Positions 43,745 to 53,151 of a stretch of 64,000 bases of DNA are shown in pieces. Every line of letters begins with the position of its first letter. The first letter of the stretch is position 1. The DNA comes from Nitrospira sp. (lineage in GTDB: Bacteria; Nitrospirota; Nitrospiria; Nitrospirales; Nitrospiraceae). Location of the stretch: NCBI GenBank assembly GCA_016715825.1, contig JADJXO010000001.1, positions 681,001 through 745,000 of the forward strand, read 5' to 3'. Below the pieces are notes generated by a model. The model saw only the letters and a program-made list of their open reading frames with translations, searched no databases and had not been told where the DNA came from. The position numbers were made by a program, and so were the translations under genes.

Positions 43745-45469
43745 ATGCACCGAATGTCGATCATTGCCCGGTTGCTGACGTACACGTTGTTCATTGTGTG
43801 TGGATGGAGCGATTCACTGACTTATGCCAAGCAAGCTGCCATTGCGCTCTCTTCCACTGCCGTCACTCCAGGGGCGACGTTGACGTTGAGTGGGGCAGGG
43901 TTTGGGGATTTTCAGTCGACGCAGTTCAATCGAGTGACCGTCAATAAAGTCCCGGCGTTGGTGCAACGATGGGAATCGGAGGCCATTGAAATCAAAGTTC
44001 CTTTCAAGGCGACGAGCGGTTTCGTTGAGGTGTTGATCGGGAAGAAGAATCTGCTCGCTGGACATGTGGCGATCGTGACTCCGCACATTGAGAGCATTTC
44101 ACCGGCCGAAGGTGAACGAGGCGGAACGTTACAGATTGTGGGTCGTCATTTCGGCATGTCTGCGGGAGCCAGAGACCCCAATACGATGTTCGGTGTGAAT
44201 GATGTCATGGTGGGTGGCGTCAAGGTCCGTCCCCGTCGTTGGAAGGATGATAAAATCGAGCTAGTCATTCCTCCGAATGCCACGAGCGGCGAGGTGGTGG
44301 TTCGCCTTGCGTCATCTGATCCCCTGCCGAATGGGTCCTGTTGCTCGCCTGTTGAATACCGTGTCAGTAACCCTGTCCCGCTGAAACTGATTTCCTCTGT
44401 GCGTGTGGATCCGCTAAGTGGCCCTGTCGGCACGAAGGTGGTCTTGTTCGGTCAGGGATTCGGCTCGGTCAAAGAATCTGTAGATGACGCGGTCTTGATC
44501 GGTGGACGACCGACCACGATCGCCCAGTGGAAGGATGATGTCATCGTGGTGCATGTTCCGCTGGATGCCGAGTCCGGTCCGGTTGTGCTCCGATATCAGG
44601 GACGGGAGCGGGTCGTTGGTGAGTTTACGGTCCAAGTGCCGCGGGCTGTTTCTCTGACTCCAGCCAGTGCTCCCATCGGGACGCTGCTCCGCATCAATGG
44701 GGCACACTTTGGGTTTTACTCGGAAAGTGGATCCACGCCGTTCAATTTTACGGATTTCAATACAGGTGCAAATCGAGTCGAGATCGGTGGAGTGCCGGCC
44801 ATCGTGTACCGATGGAACGACGACCGTATCGACGTCTGGGTGCCGTTTAGTGCAAAAAGCGGGAAGGTCGTCATTTACCGAAGCGCCAACAGACCGAACG
44901 TAGCCGGACTCTGTTGTGCCGAGCAGGGCACGGTCGCCGTCGAAGCCGGGAACTTTACGGTTGTGACGCCGGTCATTGAATCGTATGACCCGAAGTCGGC
45001 CGGATTGGACGCCACCGTCACCATAAAGGGAAGCGGATTTGGGACGTTTCTCAAGACGGCCGAACATGCCGATATTGGATTGAATCAGAAGGCCTATAAA
45101 CGGCGAACCGATCTCGAAATTAACGAACCTGATGTAACCGACACCGTCGTGTCGAATGTCTCGCGGACGGAAGTGCTCTTTAACGGTTCTGCCGCGTTAA
45201 TCCAGTCATGGACCGATCGCGAGATTGTGGTCAAAGTGCCGCACCGTAACCTCTATGGAATCGGAAAGAAGGGAGCGTTCTTTGATGACCTTGCGACCGG
45301 TCCTCTCGTCGTACGCCGAGGGTCATGGGACCTGCTTCCGGACGGTACCTGCTGCTCGGCGAAGAAATGGCTGACGCGTACAGCTGGACAGTTCACCATC
45401 GAAGCCAAGGGACTTCCCGACGATGGGTACTGGACGAATAACCGACCGGACGCGAATACCAATCAATAA
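43745..45469 (+). CDS. Secreted IPT/TIG-repeat protein
   Basis: ATG 43745 opens a signal peptide (RLLTYTLFIVCGWSDSLTYA). The ~545-residue mature protein is a tandem array of about five IPT/TIG immunoglobulin-like repeats, each with a GFG/HFG turn (GAGFGDF, GRHFGMS, GQGFGSV, GAHFGFY, GSGFGTF) and an RW/QW...IEIKVP-like strand. Three Cys-Cys motifs recur (NGSCCSP, AGLCCAE, DGTCCSA). It is predicted extracellular or cell-surface. The stop overlaps the next start (TAATG), so it is coupled to the Ycf48-like protein. Function unknown; it may form an adhesin or an envelope scaffold. Confidence 0.85.
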   Translation: MHRMSIIARLLTYTLFIVCGWSDSLTYAKQAAIALSSTAVTPGATLTLSGAGFGDFQSTQFNRVTVNKVPALVQRWESEAIEIKVPFKATSGFVEVLIGKKNLLAGHVAIVTPHIESISPAEGERGGTLQIVGRHFGMSAGARDPNTMFGVNDVMVGGVKVRPRRWKDDKIELVIPPNATSGEVVVRLASSDPLPNGSCCSPVEYRVSNPVPLKLISSVRVDPLSGPVGTKVVLFGQGFGSVKESVDDAVLIGGRPTTIAQWKDDVIVVHVPLDAESGPVVLRYQGRERVVGEFTVQVPRAVSLTPASAPIGTLLRINGAHFGFYSESGSTPFNFTDFNTGANRVEIGGVPAIVYRWNDDRIDVWVPFSAKSGKVVIYRSANRPNVAGLCCAEQGTVAVEAGNFTVVTPVIESYDPKSAGLDATVTIKGSGFGTFLKTAEHADIGLNQKAYKRRTDLEINEPDVTDTVVSNVSRTEVLFNGSAALIQSWTDREIVVKVPHRNLYGIGKKGAFFDDLATGPLVVRRGSWDLLPDGTCCSAKKWLTRTAGQFTIEAKGLPDDGYWTNNRPDANTNQ

Positions 45470-46458
45470 TGGCACTTCAGTTTCTTTTTGGCCCTCCTCT
45501 CATTCATAGCGCGCGTGTGACACTCTGTCTCATCACGCTGTGGTTCCCTCGCATAGCGAGCAGCGCAGACTCTCCTCTCTCCATTCACACACAGGTCAGC
45601 ACCATAAATGCTACGTTGCTGAACATCCAGTTTCAGTCGGTCCAAAATGGTTGGGCTGTAGGATCCGGCGGGACAATTTTGCGGACTATCGACGGTGGAA
45701 AGAAATGGAAGCGGATGACAAGCGGCACGTCCTCCCTCTTAACCTCCGTGTTTTTCGTCGACCCATTGAACGGATGGGTGGTTGGGGCTGCGGGCCTCCT
45801 GAAGCACACAACCGATGGGGGAAATTCATGGTCCTCACAATCCTTCGATGCGCAGCAACCGCTGTACGGCGTTTATTTTACTTCTCCAACGGTTGGATGG
45901 GTGGTTGGAGGAAGCGGTATCATTTTTCATACGACCGATGGAGGTGACAACTGGGTGGAGCAGGCCAGCGGCACAACGGCTGCGCTCTATGCTGTGCACT
46001 TTCGCAGCGACCGGACCGGGACGGTTGTCGGCGCACTGGGGACTGTCCTGTCGACCGACGACGGAGGGATCACGTGGACGCCACAAGAAACACAGCATGC
46101 CGTGACCCTGTTTGATGTTGTTTTTACCGATTCCAGAACCGGCTGGGCAGTGGGTAATGCGGGAGCACTCTTTCAGACGATAGACGGCGGAGCTACGTGG
46201 GTTGATCATACCTTACCCTGTGGAAAGACGTGTACGAGGCTCACCGATCTATTGAAAGTTCGCTTCACCAGCCCGCGAGAAGGCTGGATCGTCGGGGAGC
46301 GGGGCATGTTGTATCGGACGACCGATGCCGGCCTCACCTGGAGTGAGGGGAAATCCATCACACCAAATTCCTTATTTGGGCTCAGTTTCCCTGATGCCAC
46401 GGCTGGATGGGCGAGCGGCGAGAATGGGACCATTGTCCAGCTGCAACCCACCCGCTAA
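45469..46458 (+). CDS. Ycf48-like beta-propeller, exported
   Basis: A signal peptide (LCLITLWFPRIASSA) precedes ~7 repeats of the Ycf48/BNR pattern such as GWAVGSGGTILRTIDGGKKW, GWVVGAAGLLKHTTDGG and GWASGENGTIV. Photosynthetic Ycf48 assists photosystem assembly, but the repeat itself is a general seven-bladed propeller. One blade has a CGKTC pair. The overlap with the IPT/TIG gene indicates a common product or complex outside the cytoplasm. Confidence 0.87.
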   Translation: MALQFLFGPPLIHSARVTLCLITLWFPRIASSADSPLSIHTQVSTINATLLNIQFQSVQNGWAVGSGGTILRTIDGGKKWKRMTSGTSSLLTSVFFVDPLNGWVVGAAGLLKHTTDGGNSWSSQSFDAQQPLYGVYFTSPTVGWVVGGSGIIFHTTDGGDNWVEQASGTTAALYAVHFRSDRTGTVVGALGTVLSTDDGGITWTPQETQHAVTLFDVVFTDSRTGWAVGNAGALFQTIDGGATWVDHTLPCGKTCTRLTDLLKVRFTSPREGWIVGERGMLYRTTDAGLTWSEGKSITPNSLFGLSFPDATAGWASGENGTIVQLQPTR

Positions 46459-46854
46459 CGCCTGAATTCGTCTGAGCTACATCTAGTTGCGGCTCTTGAC
46501 TGGGCGACCCTATTTCGACATTCTTCGTTGGGAAAAGTTCATGACCAACGATGTGATGAGTGTTTTGGTGACGGGAAAAGGACACCTTCGAATCATCGTT
46601 CATAGACTGTAGAAGCGCTCGTAGATCGTTCTAATCCCTTCCTCTGGGCTGAGCAATCAGGAATGTGCTCGCACCGCCTCCTTCTAAAAATGGCATGAGT
46701 CTGTAGTATCAGAGAACCACAAGCGGAGAAGAACTAGAGAACGCACTAGTCCTGATGAGCAGACTGCTTGGGGATCGTGTTGAAATTTATGCATGTAGGT
46801 CGCGTACAGAGAGACAGGTTCGGGTCGATGGGAAAACGAGGGAGGTGTACGTAT
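46459..46854. other. Gene-poor convergent spacer (396 bases)
   Basis: The stretch between the Ycf48-like gene and the rsmE stop has no convincing coding frame, RNA gene or repeat. No clear terminator hairpin was found on either strand. Confidence 0.5.
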
Positions 46855-47595
46855 CTATCCGAGCTCCCCGAGGCGTGATTGGAGAATGCTGATAGTAGCT
46901 ATGGCGGCTGTTTCGGATCTCAAGATGTGTTGACCAAGCGTGATCGTTTCGACTCCTGCCAGCTGCGCGACCTCTTTTTCCTCCTTGCTCCAGCCGCCCT
47001 CCGGTCCGATCAAGGCCAGCACGGATGTGTCCGTGCCTTGCGGTAGGCGAATCGTTTGAAGGCTCTTTCCCTCCTCGCGTTCGGCGAGCATGAGGATCGT
47101 GGTGCCGGTCCCATGGGTGGCTAAGAGTTCAGAGAGGGATCGTGGCTTGGCAACCTTCGGCACGTGCCATTGTTCCGACTGTTGGGCGGCTTCTAACGCA
47201 ATGCGTTGCCAACGGGTGACTTGGTGGTCCACGCGATCAGATTTCAGTTGTATGACACTGTGCCGGCTTGTAATCGGTATGATCTGGCTGACGCCGAGTT
47301 CGGTGACTTTTTGAATGACCCAGTCCATCTTTTCGCCCTTGAGCAGCGATTCGCCGAGGATCAAACGGGGAGTGCGGCGTGCTGGTTCCTGGATTGTCTC
47401 GACAATACGCGCGGTCATGGCTCCTTTCGAAACATCGGTGATCTCGGCCCGGAATCTTGTCCCTTCTCCATTCCCGAACCAAACGGCGTCGCCCTTCGTG
47501 ACGCGTAGACTGCCTCGGAGGTGAGTCAGCAGATCACCGATAATAGATATGGTTGGCGGTGCGATGCACGCTTGGGGTACGAAAAATATAGGCAT
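46855..47595 (-). CDS. rsmE: 16S rRNA (uracil1498-N3)-methyltransferase RsmE
   Basis: This SPOUT methyltransferase contains the trefoil-knot signatures LALIGPEGGWSKEE and ITLGQHILRSETAAIATIS, preceded by the PUA-like N-terminus and KGEKMDWVIQKVTELGV. It methylates U1498 of 16S rRNA. The 246-residue length matches E. coli RsmE. It follows dnaJ by 29 bases; dnaJ-rsmE pairs are common. Confidence 0.95.
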   Translation of the reverse strand: MPIFFVPQACIAPPTISIIGDLLTHLRGSLRVTKGDAVWFGNGEGTRFRAEITDVSKGAMTARIVETIQEPARRTPRLILGESLLKGEKMDWVIQKVTELGVSQIIPITSRHSVIQLKSDRVDHQVTRWQRIALEAAQQSEQWHVPKVAKPRSLSELLATHGTGTTILMLAEREEGKSLQTIRLPQGTDTSVLALIGPEGGWSKEEKEVAQLAGVETITLGQHILRSETAAIATISILQSRLGELG

Positions 47596-47624
47596 GTGGA
47601 CGATAGGGAACAGAGAGAGGAAGG

Positions 47625-48761
47625 TTACTCGAAGAAGGTCTTCATCTTGTCGAAGAAGCCGTCGCCGTTGGTTTCCATCGTCATGCCACTTTCCTTGGCA
47701 TACTCTATCAGCAACTCTTTTTGTCGGGCTGTCAATTTGGTGGGAATTTGGACCTTGATCGTGTAAATCTGGTCGCCGGTTCCGCCTCCCTTCAGGCTGG
47801 GAATTCCCAGCCCTTTAATGCGGAGGACCTTGTCATGTTGGGTGCCGGGAGGTACTTTAATGACGGTATTTCCTTTGAGAGTCGGGACTTCGACCTTCCC
47901 ACCGAGCACAGCCGTCACGAGATTGACCGGAACATCGCAGGAGATATCGAGACCTTTTCGCTGAAAGATCGAATGAGGTTTGACGGTAATGGCCACATAG
48001 AGATCGCCGGCGGGTCCATTGTTTTGACCATGCTCGCCTTCGTTCGAAAGACGAAGGCGCATACCGGTTTCGATGCCGGCGGGAATATGCACAGCGATCG
48101 TGCGCTCCCTGTAGACTCGTTGGCGGCCCTGGCAAGTGGTACAAGGGTCTGTCACGATACGGCCAGTCCCTTCACATTGTCCACATGGTCGGCTGACGCT
48201 GAAGAACCCTTGTTGAAACCGAAGTTGCCCGGCGCCTTTGCAACTGGCGCAGGCTTTGATCGCCGCGGCTGACTTGGCTCCGGTGCCCTTGCAGTCCATG
48301 CACACTTCCCAGCGAGGAATCTTCAGTTTGGCTTCTTTCCCATAGACGGCTTCTTCAAATGTGATTTCGAGATTGTATTGGAGGTCGTTTCCACGCTCGG
48401 CCCGACTGCCACCGCCGCCACCACGGGTTTGGGTGAAAAAGTCTTCAAAAATGTCGTTAAAGACGTCCCCAAACCCGCCTCGACCAAAGTCGAATCCGTC
48501 AAAGCCCCCCGCTCCTTGTTGCGCACCGGCATGACCGAACATGTCATACCGCTTTCGCTTGTCTTGATCGCTCAGTGTTTCGTAGGCTTCGTTGATCTCT
48601 TTGAACTTTTCTTCAGAGGTCTTTTTCTGATGGTCACCGGTTTGGAGGTCCGGATGGTGTAGGCGGGCCAGTTTTCGGTAGGCCTTCTTCAGATCGTCGT
48701 CAGAAGCATTCCGATCGACACCGAGAATATCATAGTAATCGCGTTTTGACACAGAAGCCAT
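47625..48761 (-). CDS. dnaJ: Chaperone DnaJ
   Basis: The protein is a type I DnaJ: a J domain with the HPD motif (LHHPDL), a Gly/Phe-rich linker (GGFDGFDFGRGGFGDVF), four CxxCxGxG-type zinc repeats (CMDCKGTG, CASCKGAG, CGQCEGTG, CTTCQGRQ) and the C-terminal substrate-binding and dimer domain. It stimulates the DnaK ATPase. The fourth zinc repeat ends GR instead of GxG. It lies downstream of dnaK in the same operon. Confidence 0.97.
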   Translation of the reverse strand: MASVSKRDYYDILGVDRNASDDDLKKAYRKLARLHHPDLQTGDHQKKTSEEKFKEINEAYETLSDQDKRKRYDMFGHAGAQQGAGGFDGFDFGRGGFGDVFNDIFEDFFTQTRGGGGGSRAERGNDLQYNLEITFEEAVYGKEAKLKIPRWEVCMDCKGTGAKSAAAIKACASCKGAGQLRFQQGFFSVSRPCGQCEGTGRIVTDPCTTCQGRQRVYRERTIAVHIPAGIETGMRLRLSNEGEHGQNNGPAGDLYVAITVKPHSIFQRKGLDISCDVPVNLVTAVLGGKVEVPTLKGNTVIKVPPGTQHDKVLRIKGLGIPSLKGGGTGDQIYTIKVQIPTKLTARQKELLIEYAKESGMTMETNGDGFFDKMKTFFE

Positions 48762-48781
48762 TGAGTCTGTAAAGGTTGGGA

Positions 48782-48815
48782 AGACCGAGCTCCGACTTAT
48801 ATTGGAACTCGGTCT
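48782..48815 (-). promoter_or_regulatory. Intercistronic hairpin between dnaK and dnaJ
   Basis: A 12-bp stem (48782-48793 with 48804-48815, one mismatch) closes a 10-base loop between the dnaK stop and dnaJ start. No T tract follows on the minus strand. It could be a weak attenuator or mRNA-stability element lowering dnaJ relative to dnaK. Confidence 0.45.
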
Positions 48816-48835
48816 GTCTAAGTCGCTATTCTAGG

Positions 48836-50761
48836 CTATTTTTTATCTTTGTCTACTTCTTCAAATTCTGCGTCTACGACTTTTTCGTCGGTTTTCGCCT
48901 CATCGGATCCGGCTCCGGCATCAGCCGTTGCACCGGGCTGTGGACCTGCGGATGTGGCGGCCTTCTTATACATCTCTTCGGCCAATTTATGCGAAGCGGT
49001 CATGAGTGTCTGTGTTGCGGATTCGATTGCTTCGGCGTCGGTGCCCTCCAAGGCCTTCTTGACCGCGGCCACGGCATCCTGAATTTTTGTCTTTTCATCA
49101 TCAGAGACTTTATCCCCATATTCGGTGAGATTTTTCTCCGTTTGATAGACTAGATTATCGGCTTGGTTCTTCGCTTCCGCGAGCTTCCGGCGTTTCTTGT
49201 CGTCTTCTGTGTGGGACTGCGCATCCCGAACAAGCTTTTCCACCTCATCTTTGCTCAACCCACTGGAAGCCGTAATCTTGATGGATTGCTCTTTCTGCGT
49301 CGCCAGATCCTTGGCCGATACGTGTACGATCCCATTGGCATCAATATCGAAGGTGACTTCGATCTGAGGCATACCACGAGGCGCCGGTGGAATGCCGACT
49401 AAATCGAACTGTCCGAGCAGTTTGTTGTCATTGGCCATTTCCCGTTCACCCTGGAAGACTCGAATGGTCACGGCCGTTTGGTTATCGGCTGCCGTCGAAA
49501 ACACCTGACTCTTCTTCGTGGGAACCGTTGTGTTCCGCTCGATCAGTTTTGTGAATACCCCACCCAAGGTTTCGATGCCCAAGGACAATGGTGTGACATC
49601 GAGGAGGAGGACATCCTTCACCTCTCCTTTGAGCACTCCGCCTTGGATGCCGGCTCCAATGGCGACGACCTCGTCGGGGTTGACTCCACGATGCGGTTCT
49701 TTCCCGAAGAATTCCTTGACGACTTGGATCACCTTCGGCATGCGGGTCATGCCACCGACCAACACAATTTCTTGAATGTCTTTCGCCGTGACGTCCGCAT
49801 CGGCAAGGGCCTTGCGGCATGGTTCGATGGTTCGCTGGATCAGGTCGTCTACCAGCTGCTCGAGCTTGGCCCGGGTCAGCTTAATGACCATATGTTTGGG
49901 GCCGCTGGCGTCGGCGGTGATGAACGGCAGATTGATCTCCGTCTCTTGAGCCGAGGAGAGTTCGATCTTGGCACGCTCAGCCGATTCTTTAAGCCGTTGA
50001 AGGGCCATCCGATCTTTCCGTAGATCGATGCCTTGGTCTTTTTTGAATTCATCGACCAGCCAATCCATCACACGCAAATCAAAGTCATCTCCCCCGAGGT
50101 ACGTATCACCGTTGGTCGACTTCACCTCAAAGACGCCTTCGCCGATCTCCAGGACGGAGATGTCGAACGTGCCGCCGCCCAAGTCGTACACAGCGATCCG
50201 CTCATCCTTCTTCTTGTCCAAGCCGTAGGCGAGGGAGGCTGCGGTTGGTTCGTTGATGATCCGGAGCACGTTCAGACCGGCGATCTGTCCGGCGTCTTTT
50301 GTCGCTTGACGCTGGCTGTCGTCGAAATAAGCGGGGACCGTGACAACGGCCTCTGTGACCTTCTCGCCGAGATAGTCTTCCGCCGTTTGCCGCATTTTCT
50401 GGAGGATCATAGCCGAGATCTCAGGCGGACTATAGCGTTTACCGCGCAACTCAACGTGCGCATCGCCGTTATCAGCTTCAACCACTTTGTAGGGAAGTCG
50501 CTTCAGGGCTTCTTGAACTTCACGGGCCTTGAATTTGCGTCCCATCAACCGCTTGACCGAGAAAATCGTGTTTTCGGGGTTGGTGATCGCTTGCCGTTTG
50601 GCGATTTGACCGACCAATCGTTCGCTTTTATCAGTAATCGCAACGACGGAAGGAGTGGTTCGGCTCCCTTCGGCATTGGCGATCACGACGGGGTCTCCGC
50701 CGCTCATGATCGCCACACAAGAATTGGTAGTCCCAAGATCGATCCCGATGACTTTACCCAT
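48836..50761 (-). CDS. dnaK: Chaperone DnaK (Hsp70)
   Basis: Hsp70 ATPase and peptide-binding protein. The start carries VIGIDLGTTNSCVAIM; the ATPase domain has AVYDLGGGTFDISVLE and LVGGMTRMPKV; the linker and substrate-binding domain include VLLLDVTPLSLGIET and the lid ends in a Glu/Lys/Asp-rich tail (AEFEEVDKDKK). The 641-residue length is typical. It is the middle gene of grpE-dnaK-dnaJ. Confidence 0.98.
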   Translation of the reverse strand: MGKVIGIDLGTTNSCVAIMSGGDPVVIANAEGSRTTPSVVAITDKSERLVGQIAKRQAITNPENTIFSVKRLMGRKFKAREVQEALKRLPYKVVEADNGDAHVELRGKRYSPPEISAMILQKMRQTAEDYLGEKVTEAVVTVPAYFDDSQRQATKDAGQIAGLNVLRIINEPTAASLAYGLDKKKDERIAVYDLGGGTFDISVLEIGEGVFEVKSTNGDTYLGGDDFDLRVMDWLVDEFKKDQGIDLRKDRMALQRLKESAERAKIELSSAQETEINLPFITADASGPKHMVIKLTRAKLEQLVDDLIQRTIEPCRKALADADVTAKDIQEIVLVGGMTRMPKVIQVVKEFFGKEPHRGVNPDEVVAIGAGIQGGVLKGEVKDVLLLDVTPLSLGIETLGGVFTKLIERNTTVPTKKSQVFSTAADNQTAVTIRVFQGEREMANDNKLLGQFDLVGIPPAPRGMPQIEVTFDIDANGIVHVSAKDLATQKEQSIKITASSGLSKDEVEKLVRDAQSHTEDDKKRRKLAEAKNQADNLVYQTEKNLTEYGDKVSDDEKTKIQDAVAAVKKALEGTDAEAIESATQTLMTASHKLAEEMYKKAATSAGPQPGATADAGAGSDEAKTDEKVVDAEFEEVDKDKK

Positions 50762-50802
50762 TGGTGAACTCCTTCCTTCTCCAGAACGACGACGGCCTAC
50801 GC

Positions 50803-51402
50803 TCAGTTCGTCGTTGCATCATGTTCGTTGGCTTGAGCCGGGCCCGACGATACGCTGACCATTGCAGCCCGTAAAATTCTGTCATGCAGGCGGTAGCCTT
50901 TTTGAAACTCATCCAAGACCTTATTGGCCGGTACGTCGTCGGAAGGTCCGTACGAAACGGCTTGGTGGGCGCTTGGATCAAAGTCCTGACCGGCGGTGTC
51001 GATCGCCTGTACGCCAAACTTCGCAAGAGCGCCGGACAGTTGCTTGAGGGTAAGCTCTACCCCCTGAACGAGCGCAGAATCACCGGCTTCATTGGTTCGA
51101 GCCGCCTTGATCGCACGTTCCATGTTATCGACAACGGGTAGAAGCTCTTTGAGAAGCTGTTCATTTCCAAATCGAATCTGATCGCGCTGGTCGCGTTGAC
51201 TCAGCCGTTTGTAGTTATCAAACTCCGCAGCCAACCGCAGGTATTTGTTGTTGAGCGAGTGATAGTCCTCTGCCTTGACGGTAGGCTCCTCCTCAACAGA
51301 CACGTGAGACGCGTTTCCCGCCTCAGTTTTTGGAGAAGAGTCTTCTAAGCTATCGATTGTATTGGCGTCTTTATTTTCTTCGTCTTGTGGTTTGTTCATC
51401 AT
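50803..51402 (-). CDS. grpE: Nucleotide exchange factor GrpE
   Basis: GrpE releases ADP from DnaK. The long N-terminal helix contains YLRLAAEFDNYKRLSQRDQ, and the C-terminal beta wing has FDPSAHQAVSYGP and GYRLHDRILRAAMVSVSSG. The N-terminal ~45 residues are acidic and disordered. At 199 residues it has the usual size. No hrcA gene is next to it. Confidence 0.96.
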   Translation of the reverse strand: MMNKPQDEENKDANTIDSLEDSSPKTEAGNASHVSVEEEPTVKAEDYHSLNNKYLRLAAEFDNYKRLSQRDQRDQIRFGNEQLLKELLPVVDNMERAIKAARTNEAGDSALVQGVELTLKQLSGALAKFGVQAIDTAGQDFDPSAHQAVSYGPSDDVPANKVLDEFQKGYRLHDRILRAAMVSVSSGPAQANEHDATTN

Positions 51403-51450
51403 AACACCTATACAGCGGGTGAGATATCCATGACCTACGCGAAGTCAACC

Positions 51451-51480
51451 TGTGAGGGGAAAATAAAATGCTTCAAAGGG
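51451..51480 (-). promoter_or_regulatory. Candidate heat-shock (sigma32-type) promoter for grpE-dnaK-dnaJ
   Basis: On the minus strand CCCTTTGAAG (51471-51480) is followed after 11 bases by CCCCTCACA (51451-51459), resembling the sigma32 pattern CTTGAA...CCCCAT. No CIRCE inverted repeat is present, so HrcA control seems unlikely here. Confidence 0.35.
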
Positions 51481-51487
51481 TGAAAAA

Positions 51488-52276
51488 TTAGACTAACGGA
51501 GGGATGTCCGTACCACGGGCGCGGCGATGGAGAAGTTCGAGCCCCTCCAGGGTCAAAAATGGTTCGATATGTTGGATCGATCTCGCCTCAGGTGCAATCA
51601 CTGAAGCCAACCCCCCTGTGGCGATGACATAGGAGCCGTGTCCCATTTCCAATTCCATGCGTTGGATGAGGGCATCGACGAGACCCGCATAGCCAAACAC
51701 AAGTCCCGCCTGAATACTACTAGCCGTATCGATTCCAATGACGGTCTTGGGTCGGCTGAGTTCAACTTTGCTTAATTTTGCAGCTCGGGCAAATAATGCA
51801 TCTGCCGAAATCGCCAAGCCTGGGGCGATGACGCCTCCCAGATACTCACCGCCTCGGGTCACTGCGCAAAATGTGGTCGCGGTCCCAAAATCAACAATGA
51901 TGAGATCGCGCCGAAATTTGTGATAGGCCGCCGCAGCGTTCACGATGCGATCGCTCCCGATTTCCCTGGGATTCAAGTATTTGAGTGTCAGCCCGGTGTC
52001 CGACTCAGATGAGACGATGATCGGGGTGCGATGAAAGGACCGTTCGATCATCGACTCGAACGTTTCGGTGAGGGCCGGAACGACGCTTGAAATAATCGCT
52101 CCCGTGATGCGTTCGGGGAGCTGGCCGTCTCTGGCGATGATGCTGAGACAGAGCACTCCGTACTCATCAGCTGTGGCCTTTGGATCGCTGGCCAGCCGCC
52201 AATGGGTGAGAAGACGAGCCCCATCGAAAATTCCAGCAACGATATTGGTGTTCCCGATGTCGACCGCAAGCAGCAT
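51488..52276 (-). CDS. coaX: Type III pantothenate kinase
   Basis: CoaX phosphorylates pantothenate in the first step of CoA synthesis. The ASKHA-type opening LLAVDIGNTNIVAGIFDG, the DFGTATTFCAV loop and YLGGVIAPGLAIS are family hallmarks. The 262-residue length is standard. It lies between birA and grpE on the minus strand; birA-coaX pairs are common. Confidence 0.95.
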   Translation of the reverse strand: MLLAVDIGNTNIVAGIFDGARLLTHWRLASDPKATADEYGVLCLSIIARDGQLPERITGAIISSVVPALTETFESMIERSFHRTPIIVSSESDTGLTLKYLNPREIGSDRIVNAAAAYHKFRRDLIIVDFGTATTFCAVTRGGEYLGGVIAPGLAISADALFARAAKLSKVELSRPKTVIGIDTASSIQAGLVFGYAGLVDALIQRMELEMGHGSYVIATGGLASVIAPEARSIQHIEPFLTLEGLELLHRRARGTDIPPLV

Positions 52277-52308
52277 AGGTGCATTGTACTCGGGGTAGGG
52301 CTGTTTCG

Positions 52309-53148
52309 CTACTCCCGTAGATGAATCACATCAGCGGCACGAACATCGAGCAATGGCATCTGGTGTGAGGAGGGTCGGACTGGCTTGGTTCGTATCTGCA
52401 ACGCCCCATCGGCCGAGAGGCCTTCCGCAATCCCGGTGACCTGTTCATGACTCGTGAACTGGACTCGAACCTGACGACCGAGTGTGGCACAACGAGCCAT
52501 GTAGGCTTGTCGCAAGCGAGGTGATCCGTGAGACTGCAATTCGACCAGACACTGTTCAAGTTCCAGCAGTAATTGGGCGACCAGGCGATTGCGGTCAATC
52601 GGTTGCTGTGACGTTTCGGCCAATGATGCCGCAAGTGGAAGCAGGTCCTCCGGAAAATCCTCCCGTGCCACATTCACGTTGAGCCCAATGCCGATGATGA
52701 TAGCCGGGTCCGTCGGCGTCTGGAACAGACTTTCACAGAGAATCCCGCCGACTTTTCGCTGGAGTAAGAGGAGATCATTGGGCCACTTGAGGGCCAGCGA
52801 GACCGAGGTAACCTGTTGAACGGCTTCAATGGTGGCCAGTGCACTGACGAGGGGGGTCCAGGATAGCCACTGCGCAAGGGAGGTCTTGCGTCCCATCCTG
52901 CGGATAATCACGGAACAATAGAGGTTCAGCCCAGGTGGTGAGAACCAAGGCCGCCCATGTCGACCGTATCCACCGGACTGGTGTTCGGCAAGGACCACTG
53001 TGCCATGAGTCGCTCCGTTCTGCGCGAGCCTGAAGGCTTCCCTATTCGTCGAGGGGAGATCTTGGTACAGGTAGAAGGGGTGACCAAGTGACGTGGTTGC
53101 GAGGGTGGTGCGAATCTCATCGATATTGAGAGGAAGAGAGGAAGACAT
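52309..53148 (-). CDS. birA: Biotin--[acetyl-CoA carboxylase] ligase BirA, class I
   Basis: The catalytic domain has STNREAFRLAQNGATHGTVV, the biotinyl-AMP loop SGGYGRHGRPW (usually GRGRxGRxW), LALKWPNDLLL and GIGLNVN. No N-terminal winged-helix repressor domain is present, so this is a class I enzyme that biotinylates AccB without repressing the bio operon. It begins 3 bases after the nadC stop. Confidence 0.94.
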   Translation of the reverse strand: MSSSLPLNIDEIRTTLATTSLGHPFYLYQDLPSTNREAFRLAQNGATHGTVVLAEHQSGGYGRHGRPWFSPPGLNLYCSVIIRRMGRKTSLAQWLSWTPLVSALATIEAVQQVTSVSLALKWPNDLLLLQRKVGGILCESLFQTPTDPAIIIGIGLNVNVAREDFPEDLLPLAASLAETSQQPIDRNRLVAQLLLELEQCLVELQSHGSPRLRQAYMARCATLGRQVRVQFTSHEQVTGIAEGLSADGALQIRTKPVRPSSHQMPLLDVRAADVIHLRE

Positions 53149-53151
53149 GTG

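Noticed and set aside
44414..45067. 217-residue minus-strand frame under the IPT/TIG gene
   Set aside because: Lies fully inside a gene with clear repeats and a signal peptide; no independent motif.
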